Counted from the stretch's first letter, positions 27,797 through 37,672 are shown. The stretch is DNA of 64,000 nt from Ignavibacteriales bacterium (GCA_016707285.1 JADJIA010000001.1:868001-932000), one strand, 5' to 3'. The notes: generated from the sequence alone by a model not told the origin. Translations and numbers: made by a program.

Positions 27797-28174
27797 CTAA
27801 AAAGTGTTATAGTGACCTTTTGGATGCCAAGAGTTCATTCCGGTTTTTCCATAACAATAGATATACTCCAAACCTTCTTTTACTTTGTACCATCCCAAAC
27901 ATGTTTGATGACCCAACTTTTGTCAGGGTTTTGTCTTTATCTTCCAAGTCAATTTTGAAGACATTACCACCACTGATCAAACTCTTGGGAGGATCACAAC
28001 GCCCGATCCTTTTTCAAAGGTTACCGAACCTTTTGTTTTTTCCCGGTAGTTGTTTCCACTCTTTTTGTCTTTCCAACTTCGAAATAGGAACTAGATTGTA
28101 AATTTGAATACTAGGGGGGTTCTATTTTAGGATAAAGCTGAAAATTTTTTTTGGGCGGCTTTTCCTTAATTCAT
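27797..28174 (-). pseudogene. Damaged gene for an unrecognised small protein (minus strand)
   Basis: No single frame is long, but switching frames at two or three points gives a continuous, protein-like sequence ending at a TAG at 27797-27799. It includes KTKGSVTFEKGSGVVILPRV, then LISGGNVFKIDLEDKDKTL and VGSSNMFG, then WYKVKEGLEYIYCYGKTGMN and SWHPKGHYNTF. The start is unclear, and I give the ATG at 28174 only as an outer limit. I do not recognise the family. The alternating charged and aromatic strands suggest a small beta-rich domain. Whether the breaks are real decay or sequencing indels is open. Confidence 0.4.
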
Positions 28175-28197
28175 TGTGGTTGATTGTAGGAAGTTTT

Positions 28198-28519
28198 ATG
28201 TCTAACTTATTTTTTAGTTTCAGTGTGAAAATTTTTGTAAGAGGCGAAAGGATCTGATTAATTTTGAGTCTTCGCTAGCTGTGATTGCCGATCATTTTTA
28301 CTTTTGGGGGGTGTAGGAGATTTGCGAAAGTTCGCCCTGTTACCTGACTGGTCCCCTGATATATTCTATCAAATTGTGGAGTGTGTTCCAACAGAGACTT
28401 GGGTTGATTTTGACATTGGTTGAGGGGCTGATACCACGATTGGGTTAAAATTCCAGCTTACATCCACCCTTTTGGATTTGGATATCTTTTTAGAAATTTT
28501 GCAGTTTTATGACCCCTGA
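28198..28519 (+). pseudogene. Damaged gene for an unrecognised acidic protein of about 107 residues
   Basis: An ATG at 28198 with a good AGGAAG site opens a frame (MSNLFFSFSVKIFVRGE) that breaks near 28250. It resumes as KDLINFESSLAVIADHFYFW, breaks again in a GGGGGG run at 28306-28311, and resumes as GDLRKFALLPDWSPDIFYQI and VECVPTETWVDFDIG. An in-frame TGA (28419-28421 region) follows, then GADTTIGLKFQLTSTLLDLD and IFLEILQFYDP with a stop at 28517-28519. The two indels are in homopolymers; the TGA looks like a substitution of Trp, Gly or Arg. The family is unknown to me. It is flanked by AT-rich DNA and precedes the convergent thr operon. Confidence 0.5.
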
Positions 28520-28654
28520 GAAAAATTTTATAGATTTAAAATAAATATTTTATAGATATAGTCGGGCAATATTTCCTTTTTGTTATCAAATTGTGTATTA
28601 TCAATTAAAAAGTGAAAAGTACAAATAGTCACGATTATTTCTTCTATACACGGC

Positions 28655-29947
28655 TCACTTTCTGTCTATTAACTCCTTAAACTCTTCATATTCTGTCCCG
28701 ATTATCTTACTGACTTTTCCTTTTTTTAGACAAGAAGCAAGTCTTTCGGGAATCTTAAAATCTGCTCCGGTCGCCAATTTTACATCATCATAAAATTTCG
28801 CGGGATGTGCGGTTGACATTACAACAAAATGCTCTCTGGGTGCCATTCTTTCCAACTCGGAAGCATATAACATTCCTGTGGCAGTATGTGGATCGATCAG
28901 ATAATTGTACTCCCGGTAAATCTCCCCAATTTTGTTGAGAGTCTCTTCATCACTGTAACTTTTTGCAGAAACATCCCTGCGTACGGAATTTACATCACCA
29001 TGATAAAGTGATATTATCCTCTCAAGATTGCTTGGTGAGCCAACATCCATCGCGTTGGAGATGGTTTGAATTGTTGGTTGTGGAGTGAAATTACCTGTTG
29101 ATAAATAATTTGCAAAAACATCGTTTTTGTTTAATGCAGAATAATATCTGTGGACAGATAATCCTGCAAATTTTGTCATCAATCCCGCTGTAATATTCCC
29201 CAGATTTCCACTTGGAACCACAAAATTAATGGTTTCATGCTTCTCATAAAGGTTCATATAAGCAAAAATATAATATACAGCCTGCGGAAGCAATCTCGCA
29301 ATACTTATTGAATTTGCAGATGACAGATTAACTTTTGATCTCAATTCTTCATCGGCAAATGCCATTTTAACAAGTCTTTGGCAATCATCAAAATTTCCCT
29401 GAACCTCAAGTGCAGTAACATTTTTACCAAGAGTTGTTAATTGTTGCTCTTGAATTTTACTCACCTTCCCCGATGGATACAACAAAACCACATCAACACA
29501 ATCCATCCCCAGAAAAGCATTTGCCACGGCACTCCCTGTGTCCCCGGAAGTGGCAACTAATATTTTACACTTTTTCCCTTCTTCATGTAAATAAAACGAC
29601 ATAATATTCGCTAAAAACCGTGCTCCAAAATCCTTAAATGCAAGGGTAGGTCCGTGATATAACTCGGCAATCGAGATATTTTTGTTGATAGAGTGTATAT
29701 TAATATCAAAATTAAATGACCGCTCAACAATTCTGACAAAATCAACCTCATCAATCCCGGTTATAAAAGGCGATAAAAAATGGAGAGCCAGTTCCGTTAA
29801 CGACAAATCTGCCAGTTCAACGGGCTCATCAAGAAGATGAGGAATTGACTTCGGGAGGAATAAACCTCCATCGGGAGCCATCCCGTTATAGACTGCATCT
29901 CTAAAATTAAAATCGTTTTTGTTATCACGAGTGCTGATATATCTCAT
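28655..29947 (-). CDS. thrC: Threonine synthase
   Basis: The 430-residue PLP enzyme converts O-phosphohomoserine to threonine. It shows the N-terminal family motif (MRYISTRDN, VYNGMAPDGGLFLPKSIP), the PLP lysine in GPTLAFKDFGARF (about 105), the phosphate-binding VATSGDTGSAVANAF loop and the C-terminal DPHTATGMLYA. It is the last gene of a thrA-thrB-thrC operon and overlaps thrB by ATGA. No leader peptide or attenuator for this operon was seen upstream of thrA. Confidence 0.97.
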   Translation of the reverse strand: MRYISTRDNKNDFNFRDAVYNGMAPDGGLFLPKSIPHLLDEPVELADLSLTELALHFLSPFITGIDEVDFVRIVERSFNFDINIHSINKNISIAELYHGPTLAFKDFGARFLANIMSFYLHEEGKKCKILVATSGDTGSAVANAFLGMDCVDVVLLYPSGKVSKIQEQQLTTLGKNVTALEVQGNFDDCQRLVKMAFADEELRSKVNLSSANSISIARLLPQAVYYIFAYMNLYEKHETINFVVPSGNLGNITAGLMTKFAGLSVHRYYSALNKNDVFANYLSTGNFTPQPTIQTISNAMDVGSPSNLERIISLYHGDVNSVRRDVSAKSYSDEETLNKIGEIYREYNYLIDPHTATGMLYASELERMAPREHFVVMSTAHPAKFYDDVKLATGADFKIPERLASCLKKGKVSKIIGTEYEEFKELIDRK

Positions 29948-30906
29948 CTAACCTCCAGAATTTGAGCGCCGGTGTTGTTGATTTTTGAAATGTTAATATC
30001 TATACCAAGTCCTATTTTATCATAAACATTTTCAATCTTTGGAATGAATAACCCTGCATCCTCCAAAGTTCGAAAAAAAACAAAAGATGTGGGACCCGAT
30101 CCGGAAATATTCATTGCTATTGCCTCTGATGATGAAGCCATAAACTTGATCTCATGGTAACCGGGTATAAGTTTTGATCGAAACGGTTCAGCAATAAAAT
30201 CGGAAGATGCAGCCTTAAGTAAAGTATAATCACCTTTAATCATCCCGGTGATCAGCGTAACTGCTCCGGCAGTTTGTTTGATTGAATCACTCACAGATAC
30301 CATTTTCGGGAGCATCGCCCTTGCTTCACTTGTCTTTATTTCCACATGTGGATGAAAAGTGAGGACAATTAAATCTTCAGGAGCATCAAATTTAAAGTAA
30401 TTAAAGTGAACGGGGTCACTGATTACCACCACTCCGCCAACAAGTGAAGGAATTACATTGTCTCCATGTCTCGTACCCGATGCCACCACTTCACCATCGA
30501 GGGCATGTTCCACCAGATCCTTAATTTCCAAAGGTTTTGATAACAATGCATTAACTGCAACAACCGCAGCCACAGCACTTGCGGCACTTGATCCGAGTCC
30601 ACTTCCAATCGGGAGCAACTTGTGTAAAACAATATCTACAAATTCACCGGGAGCATGTTTATCAAGGAAACTTTTTACTGCTGCTCCCGCTGTGTTTTTC
30701 TCCAATTCTTTGCTTAAAGTTGTGTTCCCAACTATATCAGTTATTCGGGAGCATGATAAATCATTTACCGTAACCTCAACAATATCACCAAGATCAAATA
30801 GCGGGAAACCCATTAGATCAAACCCTGGACCGATATTGGAAACAGTTGCCGGAGCAAATGCCCTGGCATAATTCTTCACAAGTTTCCGCTCCGGATTTGA
30901 CTTCAT
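29944..30906 (-). CDS. thrB: Homoserine kinase
   Basis: The 320-residue GHMP-family kinase phosphorylates homoserine with ATP to give O-phosphohomoserine. The GHMP signature is LPIGSGLGSSAASAVAAV (about 93-110), preceded by a typical FAPATVSNIGPGFDLMGFPL start and followed by MNISGSGPTSFVFF. It overlaps thrA upstream and thrC downstream by four bases each (ATGA), so the three genes form one translationally coupled unit. The length is normal for the family. Confidence 0.97.
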   Translation of the reverse strand: MKSNPERKLVKNYARAFAPATVSNIGPGFDLMGFPLFDLGDIVEVTVNDLSCSRITDIVGNTTLSKELEKNTAGAAVKSFLDKHAPGEFVDIVLHKLLPIGSGLGSSAASAVAAVVAVNALLSKPLEIKDLVEHALDGEVVASGTRHGDNVIPSLVGGVVVISDPVHFNYFKFDAPEDLIVLTFHPHVEIKTSEARAMLPKMVSVSDSIKQTAGAVTLITGMIKGDYTLLKAASSDFIAEPFRSKLIPGYHEIKFMASSSEAIAMNISGSGPTSFVFFRTLEDAGLFIPKIENVYDKIGLGIDINISKINNTGAQILEVR

Positions 30907-33311
30907 GAAACACTTCCAATTATTTTAAGTACATCATCAAGTACTCCCGAGGCGGTTAAATCAACACCCGCTCCCGGACCCGAAATCACTAACGGATATT
31001 TTGAATATCTTTTGGTGTAAAAAATAAAGACATTTTTAACATCATCAACCACATACAAAGGATCATCCGGCGTTGTCTCTTTTGGATATACTTTTAATTT
31101 GCCATCATCAAATGAAGCTATAAACTTTAACTTGTTTCCCCGGGATTTGGCATCCCCTACCAACTTATCAATATCAAGATAATGGACTTTTCCCTCTTCA
31201 TCCCTCCGGGCAAGAGGCGACATTTCGATATCCTCCATACCAAAATCCAAACCGGCATCTCTAACGAGGATCAAGAGTTTTCTGGCAATATCCATCCCGG
31301 AAAGATCAATTACGGGATCGGGTTCAGTAATTCCCATCTCCCCTGCTTTTTGTAATGCATCTTGGAATTTGGTACCATTCCAGACAGCTGTCAGAATGTA
31401 GTTACACGATCCCGACATAATCCCTTCAATCTTTTGAAGTTTATCACCCGTTGTGAGAAGGTCTTTTAAAGTACGAATTACAGGAAGTGCAGCCCCCACA
31501 TTTGTTTCATAATTAAACTTTGATTTCCCTTTGGCGAGTGCCTGTCTGAGTCCTTTGTAATACTCCAATGAAGATGAATTGGCAATTTTATTTGCTGCAA
31601 CAATATTCACACCAGAACTCAACAACGGAGCATACATTTCCACTACCTTTTCACTCGCCGAAGTATCCACAAAAATTTTGAAAGAGTTTTTGTCCTCTTC
31701 CACTGCCTGAAGGAACAGTTTATTATCACTTTTTTGACCGGAAGTTAACAGCTCTTCCACAGGATTTTCCAACAAAAACAAATTTCCACCAAACAACATC
31801 TGTTTAGAGTTGATAATCCCTCTTAATTCAATTCTGTCATTTATGTTTACTTTGTTTTTCATTAATGCGAGTGTCCGTGCTCCCACATTCCCGGGACCTG
31901 CAAGATATATGCTCCAGACTTTTCGCCCCTCAAAGAAAAATTCATTATGTAAAGCAGTCATCGCCTGTTTAAGGTGAGCTGATGAAATGACAAATGAGAT
32001 ATTTAGCTCTGAGGATCCCTGAGCAATTGCGTGAACATTAATCTTGTGATCACCCAGTGTCTTAAAAACTCTTCCACTGACACCCGACTGACGCCTCATG
32101 TTGGCACCCACAACAGCCACAACCGAAAGAGAATCCTCCTTTTCGATGGTTGAAATTTTCCTCTGCTTCAATTCCGCATCAAATTCTTCTTTAAGGTTTT
32201 TGACGGCATTATCTGCATATTTTGGCTCAACTGCCACACTAATTGAATGCTCCGATGATGCCTGCGTAATCAGGATAACATTGGTTTTACTTTGTGCAAG
32301 TGTTTTAAACAATCGGCTTGCTATACCAGACACACCCACCATACCACCCCCCTCAATTCTGATGAGAGAGATATTGTCGATACTTGCCAAACCCGTTATG
32401 TCATTGTTGTTTTTGGGTGGATTTTCACCTATCAACGAACCGGAATGAGTTGGATTAAAGGTGTTTTTTATTCTGACCGGAATCGATTTATCCATTGCCG
32501 GCTGAATCGTGGGAGCATAGATAACCTTGGCACCAAAATATGAAAACTCCATCGCTTCCTCATAGGAGAGGTCTTCCACAATAAATGAATCATTTACTTT
32601 TCTGGGATCGGCGGTGAGAACTCCATCAACATCTGTCCAAATTTCGATTTCATCAACATTTAATGCAGCACCAAAAATAGCTGCGGAGTAATCAGACCCA
32701 CCCCTGCCCAGGGTTGTGGTTTCCCCTTCATGTGTTGAAGCGATAAAACCTGTGATTATTCTTAATGTCGAATTTCGGATAAATTCCTGTGAAATAAAAT
32801 AATATGTTTCAGTTTCAAGCAGATGGGCATTACCAAAATTGTTGTCAGTTTTAATAACTTTTCTTGCATCAAGATATTCAGCGTTGATTCCTGCTGAGTT
32901 AAATGCAACACAGATGGTATAAGCGGAAAGCTGCTCCCCAAAACTTTGGACATAATCAAGAGTTTTTGGAGTAAGCTCTTTTATTAGATATATACCATCA
33001 AGAATTTCCCTCAATTCTGATAATCTAAGGTCGATTCCCTCTTTTAAAATTCCATTTTCCTTCAGGTCAGGTACCAGTTGTTCCGCAAAGTCATGATGTT
33101 TTTTCTGAATTTCTTCAAAAAGAGTGATGTAGCTTTTATCTCTTGAGAGGGCGAGGTGTGCTACTTTGATGAGATTGTCCGTAACCCCCGAATAGGCTGA
33201 AAAAACAATTCCACCAATCCCCTCAGAGGATTTTGATCTGACAATTTCAATTACATTTTTTATTCTATCAGGACTCCCAACCGAGGAGCCCCCAAATTTG
33301 ATTATTTTCAA
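30903..33311 (-). CDS. thrA: Bifunctional aspartokinase / homoserine dehydrogenase
   Basis: The 802-residue fusion has an aspartokinase domain (MKIIKFGGSSVGSPDRIKNV, TLGRGGSDYSAAIFGAAL, WTDVDGVLTADPR), two ACT regulatory domains (about 310-460, with GGGMVGVSGIASRLF and GANMRRQSGVSGRVF), and a homoserine dehydrogenase domain (LAGPGNVGARTLALM Rossmann motif, GIMSGSCNYILTA, EPDPVIDLSGMDIARKLLIL). It catalyses the first and third steps from aspartate toward threonine and methionine. Feedback control by threonine through the ACT domains is usual in this family. It is the first gene of thrABC; uvrB ends 60 bp upstream on the same strand. Confidence 0.97.
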   Translation of the reverse strand: MKIIKFGGSSVGSPDRIKNVIEIVRSKSSEGIGGIVFSAYSGVTDNLIKVAHLALSRDKSYITLFEEIQKKHHDFAEQLVPDLKENGILKEGIDLRLSELREILDGIYLIKELTPKTLDYVQSFGEQLSAYTICVAFNSAGINAEYLDARKVIKTDNNFGNAHLLETETYYFISQEFIRNSTLRIITGFIASTHEGETTTLGRGGSDYSAAIFGAALNVDEIEIWTDVDGVLTADPRKVNDSFIVEDLSYEEAMEFSYFGAKVIYAPTIQPAMDKSIPVRIKNTFNPTHSGSLIGENPPKNNNDITGLASIDNISLIRIEGGGMVGVSGIASRLFKTLAQSKTNVILITQASSEHSISVAVEPKYADNAVKNLKEEFDAELKQRKISTIEKEDSLSVVAVVGANMRRQSGVSGRVFKTLGDHKINVHAIAQGSSELNISFVISSAHLKQAMTALHNEFFFEGRKVWSIYLAGPGNVGARTLALMKNKVNINDRIELRGIINSKQMLFGGNLFLLENPVEELLTSGQKSDNKLFLQAVEEDKNSFKIFVDTSASEKVVEMYAPLLSSGVNIVAANKIANSSSLEYYKGLRQALAKGKSKFNYETNVGAALPVIRTLKDLLTTGDKLQKIEGIMSGSCNYILTAVWNGTKFQDALQKAGEMGITEPDPVIDLSGMDIARKLLILVRDAGLDFGMEDIEMSPLARRDEEGKVHYLDIDKLVGDAKSRGNKLKFIASFDDGKLKVYPKETTPDDPLYVVDDVKNVFIFYTKRYSKYPLVISGPGAGVDLTASGVLDDVLKIIGSVS

Positions 33312-33372
33312 TTATTGCTTTCTATTATTGAATCGGATTTGTCGTCACTGGTCATTTGTTGACCGGTCATCC

Positions 33373-35424
33373 CTAACTGTCAATTCTATCCGGTATCGAT
33401 TTTTTTAATTTTTCCACTTCATCACGAAGAAATGCCGCTCTCTCAAAATCAAGATCTTTTGCAGCTTTCCTCATCTCCTCTGTCAACTCCTCTATCATAA
33501 CCTTGCGTTCGTCGATACTCATAAACTTAAGAACCGGCTCAGCCACTCTTGAGAATTGTGACGGAGATGAAACATGATCATATTCCTTCCGCCTTACATC
33601 TGCAATGGCAGTTGAATTCATGATCTCTTCAACACTTTTAAATAGAGTTTTGGGAGTGATTCCATGTTTTTTATTGTATTCCATCTGAATATTCCGGCGG
33701 CGTTCTGTTTCATCAATCACCATTTTCATCGAATCAGTGATTTTGTCGGCATACATAATTACCAAACCGCTCGCATTTCTGGCAGTTCTTCCCGCAGTCT
33801 GCATAAGCGATCTTCCACTCCTGAGAAATCCCTCCTTGTCGGCATCAATTATTGCGACAAGAGACACCTCCGGAAGATCAAGCCCCTCACGAAGAAGATT
33901 TACTCCAACCAAAACATCAAAATCACCAAGCCTTAGATCGCGAAGAATTTCAACCCTTTCAAGTGCGTCGATATCACTGTGGATATATCGAACCGCAATC
34001 CCGATTTTGGCGAAATAGTCGGATAAATCTTCAGCCATCCTTTTGGTCAGGGTGGTGACAAGTGTTCTCTCCCCCTTTTGAACCCTTATCCTGATCTCGC
34101 CAATCAGATCATCAATCTGGGTTTTTACAGGTCTTATCTGAATTTCAGGATCGAGCAAACCTGTAGGTCTGATGATTTGCTCAACAAAATTGCCATGCGT
34201 TTTTTCCATCTCAAAATCGCCCGGTGTTGCAGAAACAAAAACCACTTTTTTCATTTTCTGCTCAAATTCATCAAATTTCATGGGACGATTATCCAAAGCC
34301 GATGGTAATCTAAATCCATGATGTACCAGCGTCTCTTTTCTTGATCTATCTCCGTTGTACATGCCTCTTATCTGCGAGACGGTTACATGCGATTCATCTA
34401 TAATCATAAGAAAATCGTCGGGGAAATAGTCGAGAAGACAATATGGTCTGGTCCCCGGCTCCCGAAGGTCCATATATCGGGAATAATTCTCAATTCCGGA
34501 ACAATATCCCACTTCTTTGATCATTTCCATATCAAACCGGGTTCTTTGTTCAATTCTTTGCGCTTCAAGATAACGCTCCTGCTCCCTGAAATCTGCAAGT
34601 CTCTGCTCCAGTTCTGCTTCAATCAAGGCGAGAGATAACTTCTGTCGTTCAGGATTTGTCACAAAATATTTAGCAGGATAAATCGCAGTTTCTTCAATTT
34701 CCCGGAGCACATCCCCTGTAATCGGTTCAATAACGGAAATTCTTTCAATCTCGTCATCAAAAAATTCAAATCGAAGTGCTTCCTCAATTTCATAAGCCGG
34801 AATAATCTCAACCACATCTCCCCTCATTCGAAAGGAACCTCTCACAAAATCAAGATCATTCCTTGAATAATAGATTTTCACAAGGTTCCGCATAAACTCT
34901 CTTTTTGGGAGAATATCCCCCTTATGCAAAAATATTGTCTGCTCCGCATATTCGTGTGGTGCTCCGATACCGTATATACAACTGACTGATGCCACAATTA
35001 TAACATCGTTCCTCCCCTCAATCAGGGCAGTGGTTGCTTTCAGCCGGAGTCTGTCAATCTCTTCATTAATTGAAAAATCCTTCTCAATAAATGTATCACT
35101 GCTTACCACATAAGCTTCCGGTTGATAATAATCATAATAGCTTATAAAAAATTCAACAGGATTGTTTGGAAAAAAGGATTTCAACTCGGCATACAACTGT
35201 GCAGCAAGTGTTTTGTTGTGTGAAATTACGAGAGTCGGTTTATTGTGTTGAGCGATCACATTTGCCATGGTAAATGTTTTTCCACTACCCGTGACTCCAA
35301 GTAGAGTCTGGAACTGTTCATTTCGGTCCAGTCCTTCAAGCAGTTCTTTTATGGCTTTTGGCTGATCACCTGCCGGTTCGTAATGAGCCTGCAGATCAAA
35401 TGGTCTGAATGGAGCTTGTCGCAT
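33373..35424 (-). CDS. uvrB: Excinuclease ABC subunit B
   Basis: The 683-residue helicase-like subunit of UvrABC nucleotide excision repair shows Walker A GVTGSGKT (about 43-50), the damage-binding beta-hairpin (YYDYYQPEAYVVSSDTFIEK), the DESH box in MIIDESHVT, motif VI QTAGRTARN, and a C-terminal UVR motif that contacts UvrC (DLDFERAAFLRDEVEKLK). The length is typical. UvrB receives damaged DNA from UvrA, opens it and positions UvrC for incision. uvrA and uvrC are not in the window. Confidence 0.98.
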   Translation of the reverse strand: MRQAPFRPFDLQAHYEPAGDQPKAIKELLEGLDRNEQFQTLLGVTGSGKTFTMANVIAQHNKPTLVISHNKTLAAQLYAELKSFFPNNPVEFFISYYDYYQPEAYVVSSDTFIEKDFSINEEIDRLRLKATTALIEGRNDVIIVASVSCIYGIGAPHEYAEQTIFLHKGDILPKREFMRNLVKIYYSRNDLDFVRGSFRMRGDVVEIIPAYEIEEALRFEFFDDEIERISVIEPITGDVLREIEETAIYPAKYFVTNPERQKLSLALIEAELEQRLADFREQERYLEAQRIEQRTRFDMEMIKEVGYCSGIENYSRYMDLREPGTRPYCLLDYFPDDFLMIIDESHVTVSQIRGMYNGDRSRKETLVHHGFRLPSALDNRPMKFDEFEQKMKKVVFVSATPGDFEMEKTHGNFVEQIIRPTGLLDPEIQIRPVKTQIDDLIGEIRIRVQKGERTLVTTLTKRMAEDLSDYFAKIGIAVRYIHSDIDALERVEILRDLRLGDFDVLVGVNLLREGLDLPEVSLVAIIDADKEGFLRSGRSLMQTAGRTARNASGLVIMYADKITDSMKMVIDETERRRNIQMEYNKKHGITPKTLFKSVEEIMNSTAIADVRRKEYDHVSSPSQFSRVAEPVLKFMSIDERKVMIEELTEEMRKAAKDLDFERAAFLRDEVEKLKKSIPDRIDS

Positions 35425-35515
35425 TTTTTCTTTTTTATGATTTTTTTTAAATCAATAGTCGTGAGATTGGACATCAGACTATTGGCGATTCATTCTATCG
35501 TTTATTTTAAACGAT

Positions 35516-36070
35516 TTATTTCACAATTCTTAATCTGAAATAAACTTCTTCGGGTGAAAAGAACCCTGCAAAAAATCTTTCATAGATCACAGGTTCAATA
35601 TTAACAAAAAAGTCCATCCATTTTAATATTGCAAAATGAGAGGTGATAAATTTTTTCTCTAACACTTCAAACTGGGCTTTTCCCTCGTAATTGGTACGGT
35701 GATTCAACTTCCATTTTTCATAAAATTTAAGTTTTCTGTTACCGAGATATTCATAATTGTCGAAAGTTCTTATCGAGAAAGGGATTTTATGATCCGGCTC
35801 CCCAAAATATTTGGTATTTAAAAAGAAAGGAGCATAAACGATCATCGTTGAATCAGGTTTTGCGATCCTGTAAAGTTCGTTTATTACTTTATTAAAATTA
35901 TCAATGTGTTCCAATATATGGGAACAATAGATCTCATCGAAGTGGTTATCCGGAAACGGGTAAGGGAAAGTGTTTATGTCATGTATATCATTACCACCAT
36001 AATCAACCACATCCAGATTAACATAACCGGGACGGATATCCTTACCGCAGCCAAGATTGAGTTTGTTCAT
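35516..36070 (-). CDS. SAM-dependent methyltransferase, class I
   Basis: The 184-residue product opens with LNLGCGKDIRPGYVNLDV, the SAM-binding motif I of class I methyltransferases, followed by FPDNHFDEIYCSHILEHIDN and INELYRIAKPDSTMIVYAPF, typical of the Methyltransf_11 group. The acceptor is unknown; relatives act on sugars, lipids or small metabolites and often sit in cell-surface polysaccharide loci, but the neighbours here (uvrB and a T9SS gene) give no clue. It appears complete. Confidence 0.85.
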   Translation of the reverse strand: MNKLNLGCGKDIRPGYVNLDVVDYGGNDIHDINTFPYPFPDNHFDEIYCSHILEHIDNFNKVINELYRIAKPDSTMIVYAPFFLNTKYFGEPDHKIPFSIRTFDNYEYLGNRKLKFYEKWKLNHRTNYEGKAQFEVLEKKFITSHFAILKWMDFFVNIEPVIYERFFAGFFSPEEVYFRLRIVK

Positions 36071-36149
36071 TAAAAATCCTTAAAATTATATCGGCAATTT
36101 AAGGATTTAAGGGTAGTTATTAAAGGATATTATTAATAAACCACTGGTA

Positions 36150-36233
36150 CCTCACCCCCGGCCCCTCTCCTATAAGGCGAGGGGTGTCCATGGGTGATAA
36201 ATTACTGCATTATTGGATTATTGCATTACTGCA
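36150..36233. repeat. Intergenic repeat: GC-rich hairpin plus ATTGCATT words
   Basis: The hairpin CCCCTC / GAGGGG (36163-36185 region) belongs to the CTCACCCCCGGCCCCTCTCC-type repeats that turn up between genes in many bacterial genomes. It is followed by an AT-rich stretch of ATTGCATT / ACTGCATT words. The core of that stretch (36207-36227) is identical to 2948-2968, next to the tandem repeat block on the far left. Confidence 0.6.
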
Positions 36234-37315
36234 TTACTTAAGCAGGCTCATCTTCCGGCTAAGTTTAACACCATCAGCCTGGAGTTGGTAAACATATACT
36301 CCTGAAGGAAGTTGGGATGCATCAAATGAAACTGAATGCGTCCCTTGTGCCAGGTCTTCTGATACCAATACGGCTACTTCTTTCCCTAGCAGATCGTAAA
36401 CTTTTAACGAAACAAATCCTGATTTTGGTAAAGAAAAGCTGATTTTGGTTTCTGGATTAAACGGATTAGGGAAATTCTGTTGAAGTTCGAAGTCAACGGG
36501 ATTACCTGCCTGGAAATTATCTTTCACATCAACAGGGTAATCGGACAGTTTCCATTTCCTTGCCTGATGAATTTCACTTGTATTCAGAGGTGATTTTTTA
36601 GAATAAACAAAAGCATTCAGGTCGATTTGAGTCGTTGACTGAACATTTGAAGAGACATAATAAAATGTATCTATAACGGCAGAATCACCAATTGCCCAAC
36701 CTGATTTGGACAGATCATTTCCGAGCGCACCGTTTAACATTGCACGAACAACATGATCATGAACATATTCATTACCACCGGCGCATCCCGTTCCACCGCT
36801 ACCTGTCTGAGGTGAGACTAATTTGTTTTCGGTAAGTATAAAATTGATAACCGGTATATCGGGAATTTCAGCAAGTGCTTTCACAGTAATCTTTACATGT
36901 ATCTTGTTGCTGTCTTTCTCAAATCCAATCACCCCTTCAATACTAACCTTTGGAGGTGCAAATGAGCGGTTGTTCACCTGACCTGCCCAGGCAGACCTGC
37001 TCTGTGGTGCTGTCAATCTGTCAACTATTCCTGTAGGATAACCGGAAAACCCCAGTAAAGAAATGATGTTGTTCCCGGTAAAAACTCTATATGGGTCACT
37101 GGAATTTGAAGGTCCGTGATATGCCAAAAGTACAGTGTTTGGATTGTATAACATGATCACATCCCTGATGATTGTGTGTCCACAAGGACAATACTGGCAC
37201 CAGGTGCCTGTGCAGTATTCCAATACGGGGTTTCTAACAGCCTGTGCTTCAACTGAGTTACTAAAAACCCGAAGGAACCCAACAAAATTGACAACAAGTA
37301 GAAATGCTTTTTCAT
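36234..37315 (-). CDS. Omp28-type secreted thioredoxin-fold protein with T9SS tail, frame broken in the signal peptide
   Basis: The main frame (from 37223) contains EYCTGTWCQYCPCGHTIIRD, a C-x-x-C thioredoxin-like site of the Omp28 family, then a beta-rich region and a T9SS sorting domain (NFPNPFNPETKISFSLPKSG, LSRKMSLLK). The start is the ATG at 37315, which begins a signal peptide (MKKHFYLLSILLGSFGF). A one-base slip in the T run near 37267 separates it from VEAQAVRNPVLEYC. The whole protein has about 360 residues. Omp28-like proteins are outer-membrane or secreted, and their redox role is assumed from the fold. Confidence 0.85.
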
Positions 37316-37672
37316 ATAATAATCTTATTAATAAATGATCATTAAAATACTTCTAATTCTATTAAAATCCAATAGGAGTGGAGAAAATTCCATAAAATCA
37401 TTTAGCTTTTTTTTGGTCTTTATGAAAAATTAAAAGCAGTGGAGAGGACATTAACTTTGATAGAAGTGATTCTTCAATCCATTCAGTTGTAAAAATCATG
37501 AAATGATTGTAGAAGCAATATAAAAGGCTGCCCCTCTCGAGACAGCCGTATTAAATTAGTTATAGATTTAAGACCATGAAATCAAATGTGACTCCTTTTC
37601 CTCCGAATGAATTCGGAGGCTATTGGTTTTGATTTCTCAGTCATTACGCTACTTTGCTACTCTGATACTTCG
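37316..37672. other. Gene-free interval with one terminator and a small hairpin
   Basis: This 357-bp AT-rich interval lies between the Omp28-like start and the end of the next minus-strand gene. It contains the terminator at 37526-37547 and a small hairpin (CTCCGAATGAATTCGGAG, about 37598-37615). I found no convincing reading frame or RNA gene. It should hold the promoter of the Omp28-like gene. Confidence 0.6.
37526..37547 (-). terminator. Terminator hairpin after the T9SS remnant gene
   Basis: GGCTG / CAGCC arms with an inner CTCTCGAGA palindrome are followed on the minus strand by TTTTATATT. It would end the transcript from 38027 or 39493 before the Omp28-like gene. The arms resemble those of the terminators at 4932 and 54351. 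Confidence 0.6.

Noticed and set aside
27820..28101. A 93-residue plus-strand frame in the gene-poor interval
   Set aside because: The minus strand of the same DNA gives more protein-like sequence with a proper stop, and the plus frame has no ribosome-binding site.
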